Origin: Listeria aquatica FSL S10-1188
GTDB lineage: Bacteria > Bacillota > Bacilli > Lactobacillales > Listeriaceae
Direction: 5' to 3'
Length of the DNA stretch: 64,000 nt
NCBI RefSeq assembly: GCF_000525795.1
Contig: NZ_AOCG01000001.1
Coordinates: 62,001 to 126,000 of the forward strand
A program made the position numbers and the translations under genes. The first letter of the stretch is position 1. Every line of letters begins with the position of its first letter. The notes beneath the pieces were generated by a model. It saw nothing but the letters and a program-made list of their open reading frames with translations, was not told the origin of the DNA and did not search any database. Positions 1-7,459 of this stretch are shown here, piece after piece.

Positions 1-464
1 ATCTTGAAGGACAAGTCATTGGCATTAATTCGATGAAGATTTCGACGGAAAATGTAGAAGGGATCGGTTTTGCCCTTCCAAGTAATTCTGTGGAACCAAT
101 TATTTCGCAACTCGAAGAAAAAGGTGAAGTGACAAGACCAGCACTTGGTGTGACACTTCGCGATGTGGATACAATTCCTGATCAACAACAAAAGAGTGTG
201 CTCAAGTTGCCAAGTAATATTAACTACGGGGCAATGGTTCAACAAGTCACTTCGAATTCAGCAGCTTCAAAAGCTGGACTTAAACAATATGATGTGATCG
301 TAGATATTAATGGCCAAAAAATTACGAATACGGTTGAACTTCGAAAAGTGTTATATAATTCAAACCTCCAAATTGGTGATAAAGTAACGATCAAGTATTA
401 TCGGGATGGAAAGGCGAAGACGACTTCGTTAACGCTTGAAGAAGCAAAAACAACCCAACAATAA
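1..464 (+). CDS. htrA: HtrA/DegP-family serine protease, C-terminal part
   Basis: This is the 3' end of a membrane-anchored HtrA/DegP-like quality-control protease. The reading frame is open from base 3, so the start and most of the trypsin-like domain lie upstream of the window. The visible part begins with the last strand of the protease domain (LEGQVIGINSM, then GIGFALPSN), followed by one PDZ domain. The PDZ ligand-binding segment contains AASKAGLKQYDVIVDING and is followed by the usual final strand KVTIKYYRDG. The order htrA then rlmH is the one I know from Listeria, where htrA closes the walRK-yycHIJ operon. A strong terminator follows directly. Identification is confident. The catalytic triad cannot be checked here. 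Confidence 0.93.
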   Translation, partial: LEGQVIGINSMKISTENVEGIGFALPSNSVEPIISQLEEKGEVTRPALGVTLRDVDTIPDQQQKSVLKLPSNINYGAMVQQVTSNSAASKAGLKQYDVIVDINGQKITNTVELRKVLYNSNLQIGDKVTIKYYRDGKAKTTSLTLEEAKTTQQ

Positions 465-471
465 AACCTGA

Positions 472-503
472 AAACAGCTCCTCAAAACGAGGAGCTGTTT
501 TTT
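472..503 (+). terminator. Rho-independent terminator after htrA
   Basis: A GC-rich stem (aacagctcctc paired with gaggagctgtt) with a four-base A loop is followed by a T run. It lies 8 bases past the htrA stop. Confidence 0.93.
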
Positions 504-519
504 CGTGCAAAAGAAAATT

Positions 520-1106
520 TTTCTGTGGATAAAATGTGGATAGTAAAAATTAATCGACGTGTATCTTGCTAGGAACAGATATTCGGGCACAAAATGTAGA
601 TTGAGATTGTGGATATGTGGATGAATTCTGTGGATAAGGTGTGCGTAAACTGTGAAGAAGTGAAAATACTGAAAAATATGTCGGATAAAGGAGCGAGTTT
701 AGACCTTTGAGGATGAAATGTGGATTTCAATAGGTCCTTCATCCTGATTGTGAATGGTCTAGTTGAAAACTAGCTTTTATCCACAATTTCATTGGGATTG
801 GACTTTGAGAAAAAACTAAAAGTAAGTCTAAAACGGCTGTGCAAAGCGGTTTTTGTAGATGTGGAAGAATAGCTTCAACCTGTGGATAAGTTGTGGATAA
901 AGAATTTGGATGGAAATAGATATGGGGGAGAACAAATTTTCTTACACTAAATATGGCTGACCCTGTGGATATGTGTATAAATTTTGTGGATAACCACTGT
1001 GGGTAAGTGGCAAATGGATGTGGAAAACAAAAGTGTACTCATTTATTTGGCAATTTGGGTATTTCTACCCTGAAAAACCATTTTTGATACGAATTTGTGG
1101 ATTATG
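520..1106. other. DnaA-box cluster between htrA and rlmH
   Basis: About 590 bp without a gene hold many copies of the DnaA box. Perfect TGTGGATAA copies lie at 524-532, 629-637, 881-889, 892-900 and 985-993. One inverted copy, TTATCCACA, lies at 777-785. One-mismatch forms lie at 535, 608, 616, 719, 964, 972, 998 and 1096. Almost all point the same way. There is no dnaA or dnaN nearby, so this is not evidently the main oriC. It resembles the oriC-external clusters that titrate DnaA in Bacillus, one of which I recall lying beside yydA, the rlmH orthologue. The sequence signal is clear. The role is inferred. Confidence 0.75.
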
Positions 1107-1168
1107 ATATCCATTTTTATGCCAAATTAGTGTATGATAAGGGAAATAGGAATTTTGGGAGTGGAAAG

Positions 1169-1648
1169 ATGCGAATTCAGATCATTTGTGTAGGAAAATT
1201 AAAGGAAAAGTATTTAGTCCAAGGGACCGCAGAATACCTAAAGCGACTTGGCTCGTACGCGAAGGTTATCATAGAAGAAGTTCCTGATGAAAAAGCTCCT
1301 GAGGTTTTGAGCGAGGCGGAAATGGTTCAGGTGAAAGAGCGCGAGGGCGAGCGGATTCTCGGGAAAATTTCGGCGGACACGCACGTGGTGGCGCTTGCGA
1401 TTGATGGAAAAGAAAAGTCGAGTGAGCAATTTGCGGCAGGAATCGACGGATTGATGACTTATGGAAAAAGCAAAATCGCTTTCGTGATTGGAGGCTCTCT
1501 TGGCCTAAGTGATGCGGTTTTAACTCGCACGGACGAAAAAATCTCATTTGGCCGGATGACGCTACCTCACCAGTTGATGCGACTTGTGTTACTCGAGCAA
1601 GTGTACCGCGCGTTTCGGATTATGCGCGGAGAACCTTATCATAAGTAA
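1169..1648 (+). CDS. rlmH: 23S rRNA (pseudouridine1915-N3)-methyltransferase
   Basis: RlmH (SPOUT family) methylates pseudouridine 1915 in helix 69 of 23S rRNA, in the cytoplasm on assembled 70S ribosomes. From the ATG at 1169 the protein is 159 residues, the usual family length, and starts [16 protein letters not shown]. An in-frame upstream GTG at 1097 would add 24 residues unlike the family. The AdoMet-binding knot is visible as [13 protein letters not shown] (about residues 101-113). The conserved C-terminal segment [22 protein letters not shown] and the last residues GEPYHK match the family. It follows the DnaA-box cluster. Identification is very confident. Confidence 0.96.
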   Translation: MRIQIICVGKLKEKYLVQGTAEYLKRLGSYAKVIIEEVPDEKAPEVLSEAEMVQVKEREGERILGKISADTHVVALAIDGKEKSSEQFAAGIDGLMTYGKSKIAFVIGGSLGLSDAVLTRTDEKISFGRMTLPHQLMRLVLLEQVYRAFRIMRGEPYHK

Positions 1649-1709
1649 CATGAATTGATTTTTCACCTTGATATCCGGTAGTGAACGAAGGGAATAAAAA
1701 TAAAAGCAA

Positions 1710-1752
1710 AGACCTAGGAATTTGCCAGAATTAATTGGCTATTCTTAGGTCT
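1710..1752 (-). terminator. Hairpin terminator, mainly serving the minus-strand peptide genes
   Basis: agacctaggaat pairs with attcttaggtct with one wobble. On the minus strand the hairpin is followed by a T-rich tract, so it fits the end of the small-peptide transcript. It could also stop rlmH transcription from the other side. Confidence 0.6.
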
Positions 1753-1817
1753 ATCCTTTTGTAGATTTTTCACATATAATTAAAATTATTTTATAATAGC
1801 GTGATTCATCTGAAAAA

Positions 1818-1910
1818 TTATAGCAAAATATTGATAATACCGATTAGAGTTTGTTTTATACCAGCAACTGCTAGACCAACCCAAGCGATAAAGCCTTGTA
1901 GAAGTCCCAA
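1818..1910 (-). CDS. 30-residue hydrophobic peptide, second of a tandem pair
   Basis: This minus-strand gene is too short for usual gene callers. It begins with TTG at 1910, seven bases after a consensus AGGAGG Shine-Dalgarno (about 1918-1923). The product starts MGLLQGFIAWVG and ends GIINILL, with a single lysine near residue 19. It is almost entirely hydrophobic, rich in Gly, Ile and Leu, and could form one transmembrane or amphipathic helix. There is no leader and no double-glycine site. Such a short peptide beginning MG recalls leaderless bacteriocins and phenol-soluble modulins, but I recognise no family. A type I toxin is an alternative. It lies 38 bp downstream of a sister gene and upstream of a terminator. 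The ORF and ribosome site are seen. The function is unknown. Confidence 0.6.
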   Translation of the reverse strand: MGLLQGFIAWVGLAVAGIKQTLIGIINILL

Positions 1911-1948
1911 TTTTTCACCTCCTCAAAAAGTGTATAAAATTTGTTTTA

Positions 1949-2017
1949 TTACGCGTTTAGATCAGCAAATTGTTTTAGATACGCTAAAACGGTTTGTAGC
2001 ATTTGTAACCAAAGCAT
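1949..2017 (-). CDS. 22-residue amphipathic peptide, first of a tandem pair
   Basis: A minus-strand micro-gene starts at ATG 2017 after an ideal AAGGAGGTGA ribosome site (about 2026-2034). A TTG directly before the ATG is an alternative start. The product starts MLWLQMLQTVLAYL and ends ADLNA. It has one Lys and one Asp, with a heptad-like spacing of Leu residues that predicts an amphipathic helix. It has no secretion signal. It precedes the 30-residue peptide gene by 38 bp, so both are probably on one transcript. No immunity protein, ABC exporter or antisense RNA promoter was recognised nearby. Function is unknown. Confidence 0.55.
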   Translation of the reverse strand: MLWLQMLQTVLAYLKQFADLNA

Positions 2018-2040
2018 CAACGCTCACCTCCTTACAAATA

Positions 2041-2060
2041 CCAGTTTACAGTGTAACTGG
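2041..2060. promoter_or_regulatory. Dyad upstream of the peptide genes
   Basis: A TTACA-G-TGTAA dyad is embedded in a longer imperfect one with ends CCAGT and ACTGG. It lies 24-43 bp before the ATG of the 22-residue peptide, in its presumed leader. It may be an operator or an mRNA hairpin. No convincing minus-strand -35/-10 pair was found. Confidence 0.35.
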
Positions 2061-2179
2061 AAGGGATACTGTAGAATAAAAATGAACAATGTTGGTTATT
2101 TTAATTCAAAATCCCCAAAAAAAATTATTGACTTTTAGCTTGTTTTATAATAGAAGCCCAAATCCCTTGAAATATAGTG

Positions 2180-2215
2180 TTTTAGCCAGATTTTAATAAT
2201 AAAATCGGACTAAAA
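2180..2215. other. Long AT-rich inverted repeat
   Basis: Two 15-base arms (ttttagccagatttt and aaaatcggactaaaa, two mismatches) flank a six-base loop. It is in the 450 bp between the peptide genes and the DUF4091 gene, where I see no other coding potential. Its role is unclear. It might be a weak terminator or a transcript end structure. Confidence 0.4.
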
Positions 2216-2432
2216 TACAATTTTTGTACTGGTAAAAGAGACCTTTATAAAATCCACCAAAAAAGAGTAAAAGCGAGTATTTTTTATTTATCTCAGATAC
2301 TTAGAAACAGCTTCGCTTTCTATACTGTATAATCCAGCAATGAACTAAAAATGGTGGAAATAGTAGGGAGTTTATGATGCCTCCATTCGGATGAGAACAT
2401 TAAGGCTGAAATTTTTTTAAATGTATATGAGA

Positions 2433-2465
2433 AAAGATCCATGCTTTTATATAGCATGGATCTTT
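2433..2465 (-). terminator. Terminator after the DUF4091 gene
   Basis: aaagatccatgc pairs perfectly with gcatggatcttt around a nine-base loop, just past the minus-strand stop codon at 2468. Confidence 0.8.
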
Positions 2466-2467
2466 GA

Positions 2468-4198
2468 TTAGGATTTCTGTTTTTCTAGTTGAATTAAAGC
2501 GTCTACAATGAATCTACGAAATTTTTGATAATCTAAATAATCTAAACTGTAAAGGCCCTCACGTGTTTCCTTTTTTGTAGCCATAAATGTCGTATAAGTT
2601 TCATCAAGTTGAAGGATTTGATAAGCTTCTTCTACGACTGAGTGAGCACCAGCTTTTTTCAATTTAGCTAAAAGTTCAAAGTCGATAATCCCCATTTCTA
2701 GCTGTTTCAGTCGTAAAGAAACTTCGATTTTTCCATTTTTAGAAGGATAGGTTAAGCTAAAATCTCCAGTTGGGAACCCTTTTGTTTCATAGCGGATATC
2801 TTGTCTTGGTTCAATGGTCCAAGCTGTGTAAGCCCATCTTAGAAACCCAGATAAATCAAATAATGAATTTAGGGTGCCTAAGATACGTGCTTCGAGCAAA
2901 TGATTTTTAAATAGAGTATTTGGTTTGTCGGGAATGTTGCAAACATACCAAAGAATCCTCTTATCAGGATACTGTTTTGCTATTTCGGGATGCGACACTG
3001 TGCACGGGAAAGACATGGCCAGAACTTTAGTTTTTTCTACATATTCTTTAATGACATCGTCTTGATCAACAGCCATTTTAAGTTGAATATTAGGTTCAAT
3101 GGAAAATAAAATATCTAATACTTCACGAAATTGTTTTGCTTTAACGGGGTCTGAAATTTTAGGTTCATCTGTTGCTAAATAAAGTTTCTCAAATTGTCCA
3201 GTTTTCTTGAAGTATTCAAAAATGAGTTGAAGATACTTGATATATTCTTCCCTGTTTCGAACATATAAATACGTTTGAGTGGCTTCATCATAATAACGTA
3301 CTGAAATTCTTTCTGGATAATCAGTAATAGAAATACTTGGGAAACCATCCATTTCCCAAACGCCTAATAAACCATATAAGGAAATATCTGCATCGATATT
3401 ATAATGGGCGCATAAATCGATATAGCGTTGCATCGTTGTAAAATCGCAAATAAATTCTCCGTTTTCCTGCTTGATTAAATGGAGCATTGAATATTCATAA
3501 AAACTTGTACCATCCTTTGAACCAATATGTGTTCCCCATCCACACCAAGGACAGTCACTCGCAACAATCATAACTGATTTTTGTCCAAGTTGAGCTAAGG
3601 AAGCAACTACTTCTTCTAAGCGGTTAAAATGGTCATCACTCCATAATGGAACTTGGTACTGTCTTGCAACATTGGAAGAGTGTTGCCATAAGTCGAGAAA
3701 AAGAGTGTAATCTTGCGGCTTAGGAAGGGCATATGGCAAGATTTCAATTGGAATAGACTTATTTTCAATGAGTACCTCATCTTGGAAAGCTGTTTTCACA
3801 TAGATTTCTGCTGTAAGTGTCACTTCCTTTTTGGAAAATGTTTGTGGGATTTCAACATCTATCCAGAGAACACCAGGAAGATTTTCCGAAAATGTAATAT
3901 ACGGATCATTTGCCAAACGATCTGCCTGCAGCACTCTGTTATCATCCGGTAAATAAGTCTCTAGGTAGCCTGTTACTTTAAGTTCTTCACAAGAAAGTGC
4001 AACTCGATAAATTGGTAAGGTCAAGTCTGGAAGAAGCAAGCTTTCTCTTGAATGGGTGAGGACACCTCTTTCTTCCTGAAAAAAGAGTTGAACTGCTACT
4101 TTTTCATTTCTACAACCAAGTGCATGTGTGAGTGCTGGAGGAACTTGTTGATTTCCTTCTTTCGATTTGTAAGCATTATGCGTGAATGTGATTTTCAC
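2468..4198 (-). CDS. DUF4091 domain protein, GH123-like glycosidase candidate
   Basis: The 576-residue product has an N-terminal beta-rich part (about 1-160), a central TIM-barrel-like part and a C-terminal DUF4091 region (about 430-520, with LSGFLRWAYTAW followed by GDFSLTYPS). The pair in ATDEP (about 343-346) sits where GH123 beta-N-acetylgalactosaminidases carry their catalytic Asp-Glu; that link is from family knowledge. There is no signal peptide, so it should act in the cytoplasm, perhaps on a sugar brought in by the EIIC encoded just upstream. Its ATG overlaps the EIIC stop (ATGA, 4195-4198), which implies translational coupling. Substrate is unknown. Gene and domain are confident, the enzymatic role moderate. 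Confidence 0.75.
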   Translation of the reverse strand: MKITFTHNAYKSKEGNQQVPPALTHALGCRNEKVAVQLFFQEERGVLTHSRESLLLPDLTLPIYRVALSCEELKVTGYLETYLPDDNRVLQADRLANDPYITFSENLPGVLWIDVEIPQTFSKKEVTLTAEIYVKTAFQDEVLIENKSIPIEILPYALPKPQDYTLFLDLWQHSSNVARQYQVPLWSDDHFNRLEEVVASLAQLGQKSVMIVASDCPWCGWGTHIGSKDGTSFYEYSMLHLIKQENGEFICDFTTMQRYIDLCAHYNIDADISLYGLLGVWEMDGFPSISITDYPERISVRYYDEATQTYLYVRNREEYIKYLQLIFEYFKKTGQFEKLYLATDEPKISDPVKAKQFREVLDILFSIEPNIQLKMAVDQDDVIKEYVEKTKVLAMSFPCTVSHPEIAKQYPDKRILWYVCNIPDKPNTLFKNHLLEARILGTLNSLFDLSGFLRWAYTAWTIEPRQDIRYETKGFPTGDFSLTYPSKNGKIEVSLRLKQLEMGIIDFELLAKLKKAGAHSVVEEAYQILQLDETYTTFMATKKETREGLYSLDYLDYQKFRRFIVDALIQLEKQKS

Positions 4199-5512
4199 TT
4201 TCTTCCTCCTCTTTTTGGCTCGTTATTTTTTCGTTCGAGCTCTAACTCTTTTTTATCAGCAATCCGAACAAATGGAAGCCATATCAGCGTTACAAGTACT
4301 GTAATAATGATATAAATAAGTAAGTAACTTATCCCGCCTGAAAGAGCAAATTTTACAAAGCCAGGTGTTGTCCAGGGGATATTTTCAACAGTCGGGTTAT
4401 AGTGAATGGGAAGAATAGTCGTGATAAGCCCCCATGAAACAAAACCAGAAATTAGAGGGCTTAAGACCATTGGGAAAAAGTAAAGCGGATTTAAAATGAT
4501 TGGTAACCCGAACACAAGTGGTTCAGTGATATTAAACACTGTAGGAAGTGCCCCTAATTTGAACATTTCTCGATAACGCTTGGATTTGGAGGTCATTAAG
4601 CAAATAATAAGCCCCATCGTATTCCCAGCAGCACCGCATACGCTATAAATCATAAAAGCTGTCCCGTAAGGCAGTGGATCTCCAGATGTAAAAGCTTGGA
4701 TATTTGTCGTTATCATCGTTAAAGTAACAGCCGAAAGCGGGCCTGAAAGAACCGCATTGTGAATGCCAAAAAACCATAGAAAACTTAGTAGGACTTGTAT
4801 CATTATCATGGTAAGAGGGTTAGCCATAACGCTGTTGATTGGTGCGCTGATTACACTTGTGATGAAATTGAAAACATCATGGAATCCGGTAAAAGAAAAA
4901 GCAATTCTAACTGCACAAACAAGGGCGAAAATGATTGTTACGATAAAAGTTGGTGCTAATGAATCGGCAACCATTGGCGGGACGGATTCGGGTAACTTAA
5001 TCGTGAATTTCCGTTTGGATAGCGAACTGTAAAGTTTTGTAATTAAAAGTGCTACAAGCATACCGATAAAAATTCCTTGTCCACCTAAATAATCAAATTT
5101 TACAGCTCCTATTTGATTAGAAACCCATTCTCCATTTTCTTTAACGAAGGTTGTGATAGTCTGCGGAATTAAGATGAAATAGGAAGCTAAAGAAATCAAT
5201 CCGGCATTTTGAGAATTGCAACCTAAACGTTTAGCATAGGCAAAGGCGATGTTGTAGACTGCTAAGAGCGCCATGATACCAATGGAGGCATTGGCGACAG
5301 CACTCAGAGAATCAGCAATTTTTTATTTTTTGTAGCCAGTCAAGCCATCCTTGGATGGGGAAATTGGCTAAAATTAAAATAAAAGCTGAGCCAATTGTTG
5401 CTGGACTTGTACGAATAAATCCTTCTGTTAGGGCACCTAAAACGTTATTTTCTTGCATTTTAGATGATAGCGGTAACAATTTATTAGACAAAAAGCTTTC
5501 AAATCGATTCAT
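4195..5512 (-). CDS. PTS lactose/cellobiose-family EIIC, one frameshift
   Basis: This is a membrane permease of the cellobiose/lactose PTS family. It would move a beta-glycoside or related disaccharide across the membrane while phosphorylating it, with EIIA and EIIB supplied from elsewhere, since none is encoded here. The N-terminal 66 residues (5312-5512) include FIRTSPATIGSAFILI. The rest runs on in another frame, with IADSLSAVANASIGIMAL bridging to MALLAVYNIAFAYAK. The break lies in two six-T runs at 5319-5331, so it is probably a sequencing error. Motifs such as GTAFMIYSVCGAAGNTMGL and FNITEPLVFGLPI are typical of EIIC. It is the first gene of an operon with the DUF4091 gene and is divergent from an AraC-type regulator. 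Confidence 0.85.
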
Positions 5513-5538
5513 AACGGTCTCCTTTTTTGTTTCTTGTC

Positions 5539-5573
5539 ATAAATAAAGCGCTTTATTTATTTGCATTATATAA
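5539..5573 (-). promoter_or_regulatory. EIIC promoter with a perfect 22-bp palindromic operator
   Basis: A perfect palindrome centred on GCGC occupies 5539-5560 (half-site ATAAATAAAGC). On the minus strand a TATAAT -10 lies just upstream at about 5567-5572, so the palindrome covers the likely transcription start. No good -35 is visible, which fits activator dependence. The central part also partly resembles a catabolite-response element. Confidence 0.55.
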
Positions 5574-5631
5574 TTTAAACTGATATTTTTATATAAAAAA
5601 AGAACACTTTTTATAAGGAAGGTGATCCGGT

Positions 5632-6682
5632 TTGAAAAATGAACCTTTATTATTAACGATTGATTCGCTGGCGAACGATCTTGGAATTTCATTTTCTGCC
5701 ACTAAAGAAAATGAAGGAACACAAAAGCTAGCTACGAATACAATTTATTACTCAAGAAAAAATACGCATGTTTTTGCAGAATTCAAGTTGGATCTTAATG
5801 AGTTAAATGAAGTTTATTTACTAAAATTTGGACCTTTTCTGTTACCTGAAACGAATGTTTCATTTGAACATCTAAATGAATTAATTACTTCGTTCAAACA
5901 TACAATCCAACATCTATTTTTCTTGCTTCATCGCAGGAAGGAAACAAAAATCTGTGAAGAGCATTTGTTTTTTTGAAAAAAAAGAACACGATTGAAGCCT
6001 ATGTCATTCCAGAAGAAATCGGCGAATTTTATAAATTAGAACTGCTCTTTTTCTGTCATATTAAAGATAATAATCAAAAAGGTGCGCACATTGTTCTTAC
6101 AAATATGACAAAGTACTTTTTTCAGGATTTTTCGTTGCAAGAACTAAAAGCTTATTATATTTCAATGGTTACGTTACTGGCGCGTGTTGAGATGGAACAA
6201 GGGCAACCTGTTCATCTAGTATTTGAAAAACAACGACATTATTTTGGTTTTTCTGATAGTATTTTTGACGTAAACTCAGCAGTGGATTTAATGTGGAAAG
6301 CCATACTTTCTTTTTTCCACTGTTTCCATGCATATCCAAAAAATAAATACTCAATGTTGGTCTCTTCTATGCTAAATTATATTGAAGAACACCTTCACGA
6401 GCCTATTACACTTAAAAAAATGAGTGTTTTTTTAGGGCAGCATGAAAAATATTTGGGTCGTAAATTTCTTAAAGAAACAAATTATACCGTGAAAAAAATA
6501 TGTGTTGCTTAAAAAAATTCAAGAGGCAAAAAAAAGAATTGTTGTTTTCGAATCATACACTAGAAGAGACCGCTATGAATTTAGGATTTGCATCACAAAG
6601 TCATTTCACACAAACTTTCAAAGAATATACGGGATTGACCCCAAGAAAATACATAAATTCGAGGGCTTTTTATTTATATTAA
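5632..6682 (+). CDS. AraC-family transcriptional regulator, three frameshifts
   Basis: Three reading-frame pieces join into one regulator of about 345 residues. The first starts at TTG 5632 after AAGGAAGGTGATC. The second runs from about 5973 to 6490. The last carries the AraC-type helix-turn-helix, with FLGQHEKYLGRKFLKE, AKK, then LEETAMNLGFASQSHFTQTF and ending GLTPRKYI. Breaks occur at the T7/A8 tract near 5968-5983, the A7 at 6492-6498 and the A8 at 6528-6535, which suggests base-calling errors. It is transcribed away from the EIIC/DUF4091 operon and probably activates it. The family is certain. The effector is unknown. Confidence 0.8.
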
Positions 6683-6894
6683 GCTTGTAATAATGCTTAT
6701 GGGATAAAAGCTTTTATTTAAGGCATAATCAGTTAGGGCACTTATTAGAATGAGCTTGAATTGGTCTGGATAAAGCTGCCCAATATGAATATATTTCACA
6801 TTTTGTTCATTAAAGAACGGAAAGTATTTATTTTTATCATAAAAAGCACGTTCACAGAAGTGTTAACTTTATTATAAAATTATTTGTACAAAGG

Positions 6895-7310
6895 AGGGGG
6901 GACAAGGTTTTTTAGAGTTTCAAACATATTTGGCAGTTGAACAAGTTTTTAATGCTTGTATAAATAAAAATTCTATTTTTTTTGAAAATAGAATTCAAAA
7001 AAATTATTCTTTCTTTTCTGATAAAATGTTGTTGCTTAAAAGAGGTACTTTCTAGCTTCAGAAGAAAGTCTATCTTTGACAAATGATTTTTCATTGATGG
7101 TTTTATTTATATGTAGGCAAGAAACAGTCAACTTCAAAAATCATATTTGAAGCTGTAGAAGATGATTCTTTGCTCAAATTTGACACAGAAGTTAGATAAA
7201 GAAAAGTATTTACAGGTATTCTCTACTAATTGAAATGGAAACAACGGAAGATTTAAATCGCCTTGCATTTTTAGCAATCTTATCAGTTTTTAAATAACAA
7301 AAAGTATCTC
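6895..7310 (+). pseudogene. Decayed Crp/PrfA-like regulator remnant
   Basis: After an AAAGGAGGGGGG ribosome site at about 6889-6900, short stretches in changing frames recall a Crp/PrfA-family protein. They read FQTYLAVEQVFNACI, a cNMP-domain-like stretch ending in SFFSDKMLLLKRGTF, then IIFEAVEDDSLLKFDTEV, KEKYLQVFST and LLIEMETTEDLNRLAF ending at 7297-7299. Several stops and shifts interrupt them, and no C-terminal helix-turn-helix follows. It lies directly before the LRR surface-protein gene, a position where Listeria-type genomes often hold a PrfA-like regulator. The coding traces are seen. The family is a tentative reading. Confidence 0.35.
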
Positions 7311-7339
7311 TTTATATAAGTTGAGAAACATGTTGAGTA

Positions 7340-7373
7340 GGATAGGAGGTGAGGCGTGCAAATAAGTATGTAG
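7340..7373 (+). other. Strong ribosome site with a five-residue leader ORF
   Basis: AGGAGGTGAGGC precedes GTG at 7356, which is followed by only four more codons and a stop at 7371-7373. A second mini-ORF (ATG 7390, seven codons) follows. They may be a leader region of the LRR gene or the last trace of a lost gene. No function is shown. Confidence 0.25.
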
Positions 7374-7459
7374 AGAAGGATTATTGAGATGAAAAAACAA
7401 TCCATAGAATAAGGATTCTTATACCAACAATAATAAAAAGAGGAGTGTACCTTTTTACA

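Noticed and set aside
520-1106. The DnaA-box cluster as the chromosomal origin oriC
   Set aside because: There is no dnaA, dnaN or rpmH nearby and no clear AT-rich unwinding element beside the boxes. The gene order fits the htrA-rlmH locus, so an oriC-external cluster is the better reading.
1238-1547. Minus-strand ORFs opposite rlmH
   Set aside because: They overlap the certain rlmH gene and have Arg/Phe-rich products without any family character. They are shadows.
1801-2138. Plus-strand ORFs of 92 and 65 codons opposite the small peptide genes
   Set aside because: They have no ribosome sites and unusual composition. The minus strand has two ideal ribosome sites in the same place.
5960-5985. 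Programmed ribosomal frameshifting in the A and T runs of the AraC, araA, araB and PTS genes
   Set aside because: Breaks occur in too many unrelated genes, need both insertions and deletions, and lack slippery heptamers with downstream structures. Sequencing error explains all.
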